NCBI GenBank assembly: GCA_903930195.1
Contig: CAIYXH010000254.1
Location: 1-8,617 of the forward strand
DNA: 8,617 nucleotides
Direction of reading: 5' to 3'
DNA from: an uncultured Actinomycetes bacterium
GTDB taxonomy: Bacteria > Actinomycetota > Thermoleophilia > Gaiellales > Gaiellaceae
Of the stretch, positions 1 through 7,122 are shown in pieces. A program made the translations under genes and the position numbers. A model generated the notes under the pieces. It saw only the letters and a program-made list of their open reading frames with translations, did not search any database and was not told where the DNA came from. Position 1 is the stretch's first letter, and every line of letters starts with the position of its first letter.

Positions 1-16
1 GTGAGGACCGAGGCAC

Positions 17-784
17 GTGTCGGCTGAGGCCGTGCCCGCGCCGGCGCCGCCTGCTGCGTCTGCGGTGACGTTGCGCCGGATCGCAATCGTCCCGGCCTAC
101 AACGAGGAGCGGAACATCGGCCGCCTGCTCGACGAGCTGCGCCTGCTCGATCCCGACCTCGAGGTCGTCGTCGTCTCCGACGGCTCCCGGGACGGCACGG
201 CCGACGTCGCGCGTGCGCACGGGGCGCATGTCGTGACGCTGCCGTACAACCTCGGGATCGGGGGTGCCGTCCAGACGGGCTACCGGTTCGCCTGGGAGGG
301 CGGCTACGACCTCGCCGTTCGCCTCGACGGTGACGGTCAGCACGATCCGCTCCAGCTGGCACCGCTCGTCGCGCTCGTCGCCGGTGGCGACGCCGACATC
401 GCGATCGGCTCCCGCTTCCTGGAGCAGGGCGGCTACCGCTCGTCCGCCGCCCGGCGGATCGGGATCCGCATCCTCGCGACGGTCGTCTCCGCGATCGCCC
501 GCAAGCGGCTGACCGACACGACCTCCGGCTTTCAGGCGCTCAACCGCCGCGCGATCGGGCTCTTTGCCGCCGACCTGCCTTTGGACTACCCCGAGGTCGA
601 GGGACTCGTGATGGCGGTGCGCCACGGGCTCCGCGTCTCCGAAGCGCCGGTGACGATGCGCGAGCGCGAGCACGGCAGCTCGTCGATCAGCGCCCTCGCC
701 TCGGTGTACTACATGGTCAAGGTGCTGCTCGCGGTGTTCATCGACCTCTTCCGTCCGGCCGATCGGAGCAAGATCCAGGCATGA
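17..784 (+). CDS. GT2 glycosyltransferase, polyprenyl-phosphate sugar synthase-like
   Basis: A 255-residue GT-A-fold family 2 glycosyltransferase of the dolichyl-phosphate-mannose-synthase type. After a variable Ala/Pro-rich leader of about 20 residues the domain opens with RIAIVPAYNEERNI (21-34), followed by VSDGSRDGT (53-61, nucleotide-binding Asp55), the LDGDGQHDP metal-binding motif (103-111) and TDTTSGFQALNRRA (166-179), typical of polyprenyl-phosphate sugar synthases. There are no C-terminal transmembrane helices, only a hydrophobic stretch (about 227-246) that could lie on the membrane. Such enzymes move a hexose from a nucleotide sugar to polyprenyl phosphate on the cytoplasmic face. 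The start is GTG; AGGA at 4-7 sits 9 nt upstream as a plausible ribosome binding site. Its stop overlaps the next gene as ATGA, so the two are translationally coupled. The family is clear; donor and acceptor are not. Confidence 0.92.
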   Translation: MSAEAVPAPAPPAASAVTLRRIAIVPAYNEERNIGRLLDELRLLDPDLEVVVVSDGSRDGTADVARAHGAHVVTLPYNLGIGGAVQTGYRFAWEGGYDLAVRLDGDGQHDPLQLAPLVALVAGGDADIAIGSRFLEQGGYRSSAARRIGIRILATVVSAIARKRLTDTTSGFQALNRRAIGLFAADLPLDYPEVEGLVMAVRHGLRVSEAPVTMREREHGSSSISALASVYYMVKVLLAVFIDLFRPADRSKIQA

Positions 785-1137
785 CTCCGCTGAGTGTCTC
801 CATCGGTGCGGTCGCTGCCGCGGTCGTCCTGCTCCTCGCCGTGTTCGAGCTGATCCGCAGCCGTCGCCTGCACGAGCGCTACGCGCTGCTGTGGCTCGCA
901 ACCGGGATCGTGATGATCGTCCTCGCCGCGTGGCGGGACGGGCTCAACACGATCGCGGGCTGGCTCGGTGTCCGCAGTGACCCTACTGCCGTGCTCCTCG
1001 CCGTCGGCCTGCTGTTCGTGATCCTCGTCCTGCTCCACTACTCGACCGTGCTCTCACGGCTCACGGACCAGAACACGAACCTCGCCCAACGGCTTGCGCT
1101 GCTCGAGTCGCGGCTCGGCCAGCGCAGCGACGGCTGA
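781..1137 (+). CDS. DUF2304 family small membrane protein
   Basis: A 118-residue protein with three predicted transmembrane helices (about 5-24, 34-51 and 67-88), the conserved cytoplasmic-loop stretch RSRRLHERYALLWLATG (26-42) and a polar C-terminal helix (about 92-113) that looks able to form a coiled coil. This architecture matches the DUF2304 family, commonly encoded beside GT2 enzymes in polysaccharide loci; the biochemical role is not established. The ATG overlaps the stop of the preceding GT2 by 4 bp (ATGA), which supports co-translation and a functional partnership such as membrane anchoring of the GT2, though that is inference. GGAG at 765-768 is far (12 nt) from the ATG, so coupling is probably more important than an independent site. 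It ends 3 bp before the stop of the convergent membrane protein gene. Confidence 0.88.
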   Translation: MTPLSVSIGAVAAAVVLLLAVFELIRSRRLHERYALLWLATGIVMIVLAAWRDGLNTIAGWLGVRSDPTAVLLAVGLLFVILVLLHYSTVLSRLTDQNTNLAQRLALLESRLGQRSDG

Positions 1138-1140
1138 CGC

Positions 1141-2847
1141 TCAGCGCACCGTAACGGCGCGGCTGAACATGATCGTGTCGGTGGTCGAGGCGCCGCCCAT
1201 CGGCGTGGCCATGACCGAGACGCGGACCACCGAGGTCTTCCCGGGGAGCGTGCCGGTCCAGCCCGGCGTGGTCGTCGTCGCGACGAGCGGCTCGTAGACC
1301 GTGCAATGCGCGGCAGCGTGCTCGATGCCCCGGCACGAGACGGGGTCGCTCGCGGCCGCGTCGATGCCGTAGACGACGCGTGCGCCGTGGGCGTCCTGCG
1401 CGGGCCAGCTGAGCTCGACCTTCCCGCCGGCCGCACGCGTTGCGGTGACCGAGAACTGGTTGATCGGCACGTACAGATTGAAGTCGTCGAGCCGCACCGC
1501 GACGTTCCCCCCGGCGGTGGGCAGCACGAGCAACAGGACGACCGCCACGGCGAAGCCCGCGCAGAGCCACTTGGCGAGTGGAGCTGACCTCCGGGTGAAC
1601 GTCCCGCTGCGCCGGCCGAGGCGGGCCAGCGCCGGGCCGTGCACCGGAATGAGCAGCGGCGTCGAGACGGTGAGGAGAAAGGCCGCCGGGAACGCCGGCG
1701 CGAGGTAGCGGAAGAACGTCCCCCCGTCGAAGTCCGCGACGGTTCCGCCTTTGAGGAACACGTACAGCAGCAGCCAACTCACGACCAAGGTCGCAGCGGC
1801 TGCCGACCGCCGGAACAGGCCGATCGCCCCGGCGACGAGGAACCACTCGAGCAGCCGCCTGCTCCAGGTGAACTCCCGCAGGCCGTCGATGTTCGAGCTG
1901 AGGCGATCCCAGTTGAACGAGAGGTAGTTGCGTGAGTGCAGAAGCCCGAGAGCTGCGATCGTCGGATGGACGCCGAGCGCATATCGAGAGCCTCGTTCGA
2001 AGAGCGGCAGGTAGCCGATCCCCCGGTACTTCCAGATCGCCAGCGCGAGCAGGGCGGGCGCGATCCCGGCGACGAAGACAGGGAGATCGCGCCAGCGGCG
2101 CGCAACGAGGAGCGCGAGGACCGGGGCGGCGATGAACTCCGCGTTCGCGGGCTTGACGAGGAGCGCAAGGCCGGTGGTGAGGCCTGCGACGAGGATGTCC
2201 GCACGCTGGCCGGACACGAACGACCGCAGCAGGAAGTACGCCACGACGAGGAGGCAGACCATCGACGGGTAGTCGCCGAGCGGCGTGAGGCCGAGCACTG
2301 CCGGGAGGGTCAAGCTCACGTAGCGCTCGTGGTAGCGCGCGTAGAAGTCCGGAATCGCGAGGATCGGAATCAGCACCCAGAGCGTGGCGACGGCCGTCGC
2401 GTAGGCGCGGCCGGCGATCAGCCGGGCGATGCCGTAGACACACGCGAGCGCGATCGGTGCCAGCACGATCGCGTTGCACACGATCACGTAGGGCATCCCG
2501 GCGAGCATGTTGCCGCCGCCGAGCCACGTCGCCGGGATCAGGAAGAGCGGATAGCCGAAGCCGATGCTCCCGTCCGGGATGTGGCCGTGCCCGAGCGCCC
2601 AGGCCGTCGTGTAGTACCAGGACGCGTCGCCGCCGCTGTAGTAGAGGGTCGTGTTGTGCGCTGCGGCGAGCCCGACACCGAGCAGCACGCACCAGTTGGC
2701 GACGACGAGGACGCCGAACACCTGCCACGGTTTGGGCGTCGGCAGGCGGCGCACGAGCAGCTCGATGCGGCCCAGCTCCCAGCCGACCCGGCGGCTGACG
2801 GTGCGCAGGGCGGCCGAGAACCCCGCGTCGGCGCTACCGGCCGACAT
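1141..2847 (-). CDS. Multi-pass membrane GT-C-like glycosyltransferase with extracytoplasmic tail
   Basis: A 568-residue membrane protein. The first transmembrane helix is at about 41-63 and is followed by an outside loop with GGDASWYY (72-79), whose Asp74 is in the place of the acidic metal/donor-contacting residue of GT-C enzymes. Further hydrophobic helices run to about 443 (for example 119-142, 147-165, 195-210, 216-231, 237-249, 255-272, 335-347, 350-366, 381-400, 426-443). After the last helix comes a hydrophilic tail of about 125 residues with fibronectin-III-like strands (KVELSWPAQ 476-484, ARVVYG 489-494) and two cysteines (505, 515) that could form a disulfide outside the cell. GT-C enzymes use polyprenyl-phosphate sugars, which would link this gene to the upstream GT2 (inference). 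The ATG at 2847 overlaps the end of the fucose-synthase-like gene by 14 bp; AAGG lies about 9 nt upstream. The family assignment is by topology, not a diagnostic motif; an O-antigen ligase or other membrane protein is the alternative. Confidence 0.8.
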   Translation of the reverse strand: MSAGSADAGFSAALRTVSRRVGWELGRIELLVRRLPTPKPWQVFGVLVVANWCVLLGVGLAAAHNTTLYYSGGDASWYYTTAWALGHGHIPDGSIGFGYPLFLIPATWLGGGNMLAGMPYVIVCNAIVLAPIALACVYGIARLIAGRAYATAVATLWVLIPILAIPDFYARYHERYVSLTLPAVLGLTPLGDYPSMVCLLVVAYFLLRSFVSGQRADILVAGLTTGLALLVKPANAEFIAAPVLALLVARRWRDLPVFVAGIAPALLALAIWKYRGIGYLPLFERGSRYALGVHPTIAALGLLHSRNYLSFNWDRLSSNIDGLREFTWSRRLLEWFLVAGAIGLFRRSAAAATLVVSWLLLYVFLKGGTVADFDGGTFFRYLAPAFPAAFLLTVSTPLLIPVHGPALARLGRRSGTFTRRSAPLAKWLCAGFAVAVVLLLVLPTAGGNVAVRLDDFNLYVPINQFSVTATRAAGGKVELSWPAQDAHGARVVYGIDAAASDPVSCRGIEHAAAHCTVYEPLVATTTTPGWTGTLPGKTSVVRVSVMATPMGGASTTDTIMFSRAVTVR

Positions 2848-3754
2848 CCCCGTGGCCTTGTCGGCGATACCAGTCGACCGTGCGCTGGAGGCCGTCGCGC
2901 AGGGACGTCTGCGCCCGGAAGCCGAACAGCTCTTCCGCCCGCGTCGTCTCGAGCCGGCGGCGCGGCTGGCCGTTCGGCCGGTTCTCGTCCCAGACGATCT
3001 CGCCGGTGAAGCCGGTCACGTCGGCGATCGTCTCGGCAAGCTCGCGGATCGAGATCTCGACGCCGGTGCCGACGTTGACGGGATCGGCGCCGTCGTAGCG
3101 CTCTGCCGCGAGCAGGAAGGCAGTCGCGGCGTCGTCGACGTAGAGGAACTCTCGCGTCGGCGAGCCGTCGCCCCAGAGCACGACCTCGTCGGTGCCTTCG
3201 AGCATCTTCCGGATCAGCGCCGGGATCACGTGCGACGTCTCGAGGTCGAAGTTGTCGCGGGGGCCGTAGAGGTTCGCCGGGAGCAGGAAGACGGTGTTCA
3301 GGCCGTACTGGTCGCGGTAGGCCTGCCCTCCGACGAGGACGGACTTCTTCGCGACCCCGTAGGGCGCGTTGGTCTCTTCCGGGTAGCCGTTCCAGAGATC
3401 GTCCTCGCGGAACGGCGTCGGCGTGAACTTCGGATAGGCGCAGACGGTTCCCGCGACCACGACCTTGCCGACGCCGTGCAGCCGCGAGAGCTCGAGGACG
3501 TACGCGCCCATCAGGAGGTTCGCGAGCCAGTAGCGGCCGGGATTCGCCTGGTTGGCGCCGATGCCCCCGACCTCGGCCGCGAGGTGATAGACGAGCTCGG
3601 GCCGGGTTTCGGCAAAGAGGCGCTCGGCGTCGTCCCAGTGGGTCAGGTCGACGTCTGCGCGGCGCGGCACCACGACCTCGTGGCCCGCTGTCCGAAGGCG
3701 CTCGACGACGTGTGAGCCGAGAAAGCCTCCGCCGCCGGTGACGAGCACCTTCAC
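2834..3754 (-). CDS. fcl: GDP-L-fucose synthase-like NAD(P)-dependent epimerase/reductase
   Basis: A 306-residue extended short-chain dehydrogenase. It would convert GDP-4-keto-6-deoxymannose to GDP-L-fucose by 3,5-epimerisation and NADPH reduction. Visible motifs: the Rossmann TGGGGFLG (6-13), AAEVGGIGAN (59-68), GTVCAYPKFTP (102-112), catalytic Y132-x3-K136 in APYGVAKK, PANLYGPRDNF (159-169), SHVIPALIRK (174-183) and WDENRPNGQPRRRL (255-268), a set typical of WcaG/Fcl. Cys105, Tyr132, Lys136 and His175 align with E. coli Fcl Cys109, Tyr136, Lys140 and His179 at a constant offset of four; the position of catalytic Ser107 is Thr103. I chose GTG at 3754 because it overlaps the upstream TGA as GTGA and puts the start right at the Rossmann strand; the frame stays open much further upstream, but only as antisense or shadow of the dehydratase gene. 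The gene ends in TAG inside the start of the GT-C gene. Confidence 0.9.
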   Translation of the reverse strand: MKVLVTGGGGFLGSHVVERLRTAGHEVVVPRRADVDLTHWDDAERLFAETRPELVYHLAAEVGGIGANQANPGRYWLANLLMGAYVLELSRLHGVGKVVVAGTVCAYPKFTPTPFREDDLWNGYPEETNAPYGVAKKSVLVGGQAYRDQYGLNTVFLLPANLYGPRDNFDLETSHVIPALIRKMLEGTDEVVLWGDGSPTREFLYVDDAATAFLLAAERYDGADPVNVGTGVEISIRELAETIADVTGFTGEIVWDENRPNGQPRRRLETTRAEELFGFRAQTSLRDGLQRTVDWYRRQGHGDVGR

Positions 3755-4887
3755 GAATTCATCCAGTCCACCCGGCCGATCCAACGGTCGCGGTTCGCCG
3801 CGTACCACTGAATCGTCCGGAGGACTCCCTCCTCCCACGAGACCTTGGGCTCCCAGCCCGTCTCCTCGTGGAGCTTCTCGTAGCCGACGCGCAGCGCCAT
3901 GACCTCGCTGGAGCCCGGCCGGTAGCGCGACTCGGACGTAACGATCTTCCGATCGCTTCGCCAGAAGCCGTTCTCCTCGCCCACGCGCAGGATCATCGAG
4001 ACCCAGTCGCCCATCGAGATGTTCTCGCCCTGCCCGTAGACGTAGACCTCGCCGGGTTTCCCGTGTGCCGCGACAGTCAGATGGCCGCGCACGCCGTCGG
4101 TGCAGAAGCAGAAGTCCCGCAGCGGATCGAGATGGCCGAGCTGGATCTCGGGGCGGGAAAGCGCCTGCGTGATGATCGTGCCGGTCACGTAGCGCGGGTT
4201 CTGCCGCGGCCCGTAGTTGTTGAACATCCGCGTGACGACGCCCGGCAGCCCGTAGGCGTCGAAGTAGTTCATCGTCAGGAAGTCGGCGGCGACCTTCGCC
4301 GTCGCGTAGATCGACTTGGGGTTGATCGGCGAGCGCTCGTGCAGGATCAGCGCGCCGCTCTCGTCGAAGTCGTGGTGATGCTCGACCGAGGGGCGAACGT
4401 TCCCGTACTCCTCCGACGTCCCGGCGGTGTCGAAGACCTGGAGCTCGACGTCGTGGTCGACCACGGACTGCAGCAGGTTCAGCGTGCCGACCGTGTTCGC
4501 CATCACCGTCTCGTACGGACGGTGCCACGACTCGCCGACGTGCGCCTGCGCACCGAGATGGAAGAGATAGGGCTTGTCGGGGCGCTGCTTGAGGTCGCGC
4601 ATCAGGTAGTCGATCGACGTCTTGTCGGTCAGATCGGCGAAGACGACCCGGTTCAGGCGCTCGCGCTGCCCGGCGATGTTGTTGAGCGCGCCCGACGAGG
4701 TCGCGCGGACGAAGGCGATCACCTCGGCGCCGAGGTGGACGAGCGCATCGGTGAGATGCGACCCCATGAAGCCGTCGGCGCCCGTGACGAGGCAGGTGCG
4801 GCCCTTGTAGAGCGCGCCGAAGTCGCGCTCGAGCTCCTGCAGGCCCGCCTCGGTCCAGGCGTCGTTCGCGGTGCGTACGCTTTCCAT
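3751..4887 (-). CDS. GDP-mannose 4,6-dehydratase-like NDP-sugar dehydratase
   Basis: A 378-residue extended SDR, first gene of a minus-strand operon. Motifs: TGADGFMGSH (35-44) for NAD binding, HLGAQAHVGES (110-120), the catalytic T157-S-E159 stretch in DTAGTSEEYG, Y194-x3-K198 in SIYATAK, FNNYGPRQNPRYVTG (222-236) and DPLRDFCFCTDGVRG (254-268). The Thr-x-Glu triad part and the VT segment after GPRQ recall GDP-mannose 4,6-dehydratase, while NNYGPRQ and DPLRDF recall dTDP-glucose dehydratase and LegB-type enzymes. The adjacent GDP-fucose-synthase-like gene makes GDP-mannose the best guess for substrate, but motif evidence alone does not settle this, so I give no gene symbol. The ATG at 4887 was chosen because it precedes a plausible N-terminal helix and the Rossmann fold, and lies 7 nt from a TANNNT hexamer. 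The much longer open frame beyond it is antisense to the flippase gene. Its TGA overlaps the next gene's GTG. Confidence 0.88.
   Translation of the reverse strand: MESVRTANDAWTEAGLQELERDFGALYKGRTCLVTGADGFMGSHLTDALVHLGAEVIAFVRATSSGALNNIAGQRERLNRVVFADLTDKTSIDYLMRDLKQRPDKPYLFHLGAQAHVGESWHRPYETVMANTVGTLNLLQSVVDHDVELQVFDTAGTSEEYGNVRPSVEHHHDFDESGALILHERSPINPKSIYATAKVAADFLTMNYFDAYGLPGVVTRMFNNYGPRQNPRYVTGTIITQALSRPEIQLGHLDPLRDFCFCTDGVRGHLTVAAHGKPGEVYVYGQGENISMGDWVSMILRVGEENGFWRSDRKIVTSESRYRPGSSEVMALRVGYEKLHEETGWEPKVSWEEGVLRTIQWYAANRDRWIGRVDWMNS
4876..4881 (+). promoter_or_regulatory. Putative -10 hexamer for flippase gene (leaderless)
   Basis: TACGCT fits the actinobacterial TANNNT -10 pattern and ends 6 nt before the GTG at 4888, the spacing expected when transcription begins at the start codon. 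It lies inside the first codons of the divergent dehydratase gene. I see no good -35. The call is inferred from position and pattern only. Confidence 0.4.
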
Positions 4888-6387
4888 GTGGCCAAGCCTA
4901 TCGCGTCGCCCGGCTTGGGCTCCCTGAGGAGCGGAGCGATCACGGCCCTCTCGCTCGCCGTCCAGACCGGGCTCGCAGCGCTCGTCGGCGTGATCGTCGC
5001 GCACAAGTTCGGCCGCAACGCGAGCACCGACGGCTTCTTCGAGGCGTACGGCGTCTTTGTCGTTCTCGGCCTCGCTGCCACGGCCTCGCGGATCACGGTG
5101 CTGCCGTCGCTGGCGCGCGCCCGCGACGAAGGCAGGCTCGCGTCCGAGCTCGCGGGCTACGCCCTCGCCGGGGCGCTCGTCGTCGTCCCCCTCGTCGCGC
5201 TGAGCGCTGTCTTCGCGCACCCGCTCGCCTCGCTGCTCACGGGCTTCGGGCCGCAGGCCGCGCGCGACACGGCGGCGGCGACGCTTCCGTGGATGATCTT
5301 CGCCGCCGCGTGCCAGCTCCTCGCCGGGTTCGCCGCGAGTGCACTGGCCGCGATCGACAACTACGGCATTGCGGCTGCCGGGTTCGCCGTCGGCAGTGTC
5401 TCGGGTCTCGCGCTGATCGTCGTGCTCGTCGACGGGCACGGCATTCAGGCCGTCGCCTGGGGTATGGCGCTGAATGGAGCGGTCGCCCTCGGTGTGCCGG
5501 TTGCCGGGCTGGCTCGCCGCGCCAGGCACGAGCGGATGCCGCGCTCGGCCGCACGGCCGGCGAGGGGTGGGCCTCACCTTCGCTTGGGCGAGCTGGCGAT
5601 CGGCTGCGCCTTTCCCCTCGCGATGCAGATCGTCTATGTGATCTGCCTCCCGCTCGCCTCGCACGAGGGGGTCGGCGCCGCGACGAGCTTCAGCTACGCC
5701 TACCTCATCGGCTCGGCGGTCGTCGCCGTCACCGCCTCGTCGCTCGGCCTGGTGACGTCGGTCACCCTCAGCCGCGCGAACATCGGCCCGGAGGGCGTCT
5801 CGCGCCACATCGTGGCCTCGTCCTGGATCGCCTTTCTCGCGATCGGCGCCGTTGCGGGGATCTTCTCGTCCGCCGGCGGACGGATCGCCGGTGACGTGCT
5901 CGGCTCGGCGTATTCGGCACACGTCGGCGACACGCTCGGACAGCTCGTCGTCGTCCTCGCTCCGTGGATGGCGCTCTCCGTGGGGTACTCCGTCGCCTAC
6001 CCGGTGCTGTTCGCGGCGAGCTACGGCGTCCGGCTGCGGCTGCTCTCGCTGGCGGCAGTCGGGCTCGTCGTCGTCCACCTTGGCGTCGCGCTCGCCCTCC
6101 GGGCCGCCTTCGGGCTCAACGGGCTCGGCGTGGCGCTTGCCATCACCACGGCTCTCGCACTGGTCGTGATCCTCGCCGGTCTCCACGCCGCATCCCAGAC
6201 GGCGCGCGGCCTGCTCGTGGCCGCGGCGGTCGTCGCCGGGCTGACGCTCGTGGCCTTCGGGCCGGTGGAGCTCGTGCTCGGCCCCTTCCTCGCGGCCGGG
6301 GTCGGCCTCGTGCTCTACGTGGCCCTGCTCGGTCTCGTGCGGCCGGCCGGGCTCGGCCGTTCGCTCACCTATCTCAGAACGCTCTAA
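4888..6387 (+). CDS. MurJ/MviN-like or Wzx-like lipid-linked glycan flippase
   Basis: With GTG at 4888 the protein has 499 residues and about 12-14 hydrophobic segments, spaced as in the MOP flippase superfamily (for example 17-38, 54-74, 89-110, 131-155, 160-181, 187-208, 238-257, 268-289, 310-326, 351-376, 384-405, 412-431, 440-458, 463-484). The N-terminal pattern with GVIVAHKFGRNASTDGFFEAY (34-54, helix 1 then a conserved loop) and VLPSLARARDEGR (71-83) resembles MurJ/MviN. In a sugar locus it more likely exports a lipid-linked oligosaccharide than lipid II, but that is inference. The start is uncertain: GTG at 4888 abuts the ATG of the divergent dehydratase and has TACGCT 6 nt upstream, fitting a leaderless transcript; TTG at 4915 is the alternative. 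Neither has a Shine-Dalgarno. The stop TAA overlaps the convergent methyltransferase stop by 4 bp. Confidence 0.87.
   Translation: MAKPIASPGLGSLRSGAITALSLAVQTGLAALVGVIVAHKFGRNASTDGFFEAYGVFVVLGLAATASRITVLPSLARARDEGRLASELAGYALAGALVVVPLVALSAVFAHPLASLLTGFGPQAARDTAAATLPWMIFAAACQLLAGFAASALAAIDNYGIAAAGFAVGSVSGLALIVVLVDGHGIQAVAWGMALNGAVALGVPVAGLARRARHERMPRSAARPARGGPHLRLGELAIGCAFPLAMQIVYVICLPLASHEGVGAATSFSYAYLIGSAVVAVTASSLGLVTSVTLSRANIGPEGVSRHIVASSWIAFLAIGAVAGIFSSAGGRIAGDVLGSAYSAHVGDTLGQLVVVLAPWMALSVGYSVAYPVLFAASYGVRLRLLSLAAVGLVVVHLGVALALRAAFGLNGLGVALAITTALALVVILAGLHAASQTARGLLVAAAVVAGLTLVAFGPVELVLGPFLAAGVGLVLYVALLGLVRPAGLGRSLTYLRTL
4895..4900 (-). promoter_or_regulatory. Putative -10 hexamer for dehydratase operon (leaderless)
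   Basis: Read on the minus strand this is TAGGCT, a TANNNT match ending 7 nt before the ATG at 4887. It lies in codons 3-5 of the divergent flippase gene, if that starts at 4888. A leaderless mRNA would explain the lack of a Shine-Dalgarno. No clear -35 is visible. Confidence 0.35.
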
Positions 6388-7085
6388 CCCGTCTTGCGCC
6401 AGCGCAGGCCGTCACGCCGGCGCGCGATCCCGACAAGCCCGAGGCCCGCGCGGGTGCTGAAGATGCGGTGGCGGAACGCGGCGACCGCGCGCTGCGGAGG
6501 CGGCAGGTAGCGGAAGCTCATCGCGCCGCCGACGCGGGTGCCTTCCCAGTCGAACGGGAGCAGGCCGTCGCCCCGCTTGTGGACGACGGCGGTGCGGTAG
6601 GAGATCGCTGGGGCGAGCTCCCAGTGGTCGCTGGCGCCGAGCGCGTCGAGGAGGACGAGGACGGGCGGCATGTACGCGTCGTCGAGGAGCAGCTTCCCGC
6701 CGACCTTCAGGCGGGGTGCGATTGCCCACCAGTCGAGGATCGGATAGGGGAAGCCGTGTGCGCCATCGACGAGCGCGAGGTCGAGCGGGCGCTCGGGCAG
6801 CGACGGCAGCACCTCGTGCGAGGGGCCGATGTGGAACCGGACACGCGCATGCGAGATGCCGAGCGCGTCGCAGGCGGCGCGGATGCGGCCCTCTTCGGCC
6901 GGGTCAGGGGTGACGACCTCGTGGTCGGCGCCCGCGGCGGCGAAGACGATCGTGCTCGATCCTGCACCCGTCTCGAGCGTCGCCATCCCGGCCGTCACCG
7001 TCTGCTCGAGCCACGCGAGAGCAGGCCAGGCGAGGCCCCAGTACTCGTCACCCGCTCCGTGAATCCCGGGAGGGCTTCGGCGCAA
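6384..7085 (-). CDS. Class I SAM-dependent methyltransferase
   Basis: At least 233 residues with a Rossmann-like methyltransferase core. Motif I is TLETGAGSSTIVFAAAG (36-52), including the SAM-binding ETGAGSST; LALVDGAHGFPYPILDW (103-119) and LKVGGKLLLDD (126-136) correspond to the Methyltransf_24 type, where DGAH/DxxH residues often bind a metal or contact the acceptor. Placed directly after a GT4 gene on the same strand, it probably methylates a sugar or lipid-linked glycan (inference). The 3' end overlaps the flippase stop by 4 bp. The start is unclear: no ATG or GTG lies between the in-frame TGA at 7125-7127 and motif I except an ATG inside it. TTG at 7085 is the only standard candidate, but the residues before it (IIGSLTDT) look coding-like, and an in-frame ATC-ATC at 7104-7109 sits 7 nt after a TANNNT hexamer. 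Confidence 0.85.
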   Translation of the reverse strand: MRRSPPGIHGAGDEYWGLAWPALAWLEQTVTAGMATLETGAGSSTIVFAAAGADHEVVTPDPAEEGRIRAACDALGISHARVRFHIGPSHEVLPSLPERPLDLALVDGAHGFPYPILDWWAIAPRLKVGGKLLLDDAYMPPVLVLLDALGASDHWELAPAISYRTAVVHKRGDGLLPFDWEGTRVGGAMSFRYLPPPQRAVAAFRHRIFSTRAGLGLVGIARRRDGLRWRKTG

Positions 7086-7116
7086 GGTGTCAGTCAGCGA
7101 GCCGATGATGGCGCGA

Positions 7117-7122
7117 ACCGTA
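7117..7122 (-). promoter_or_regulatory. Putative -10 hexamer upstream of methyltransferase
   Basis: Minus-strand TACGGT lies 7 nt before an in-frame ATC-ATC pair of the methyltransferase reading frame. If real, it would give the gene its own leaderless or short-leader transcript besides read-through from the GT4 gene. A single TANNNT match is weak. Confidence 0.22.

Noticed and set aside
1..4. Possible stop codon (TGA at 2-4) of an upstream gene running into the window
   Set aside because: Likely by analogy with the overlap at 8577-8580, but a single preceding base gives no protein evidence.
1936..3715. Long plus-strand open frames antisense to the membrane protein and fucose-synthase genes
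   Set aside because: Their compositions are biased (Arg/Glu/Ala) and without motifs, whereas the minus-strand frames hold clear helices and SDR motifs.
3755..4528. Upstream extension of the fucose-synthase frame
   Set aside because: It overlaps the dehydratase gene in another frame and reads as Arg/Ala-rich shadow; the GTGA junction at 3754 is a natural start.
3868..4887. Frame of the flippase stays open about 340 codons upstream on the plus strand, antisense to the dehydratase
   Set aside because: The upstream translation is charged, low-complexity and has no family motif, while the opposite strand encodes an intact dehydratase. Long antisense frames are usual in GC-rich DNA.
4888..6186. 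Minus-strand extension of the dehydratase frame upstream to 6186
   Set aside because: It is antisense to the flippase, rich in Arg/Glu/Asp/Gly with no recognisable fold, and the dehydratase fold begins properly at 4887.
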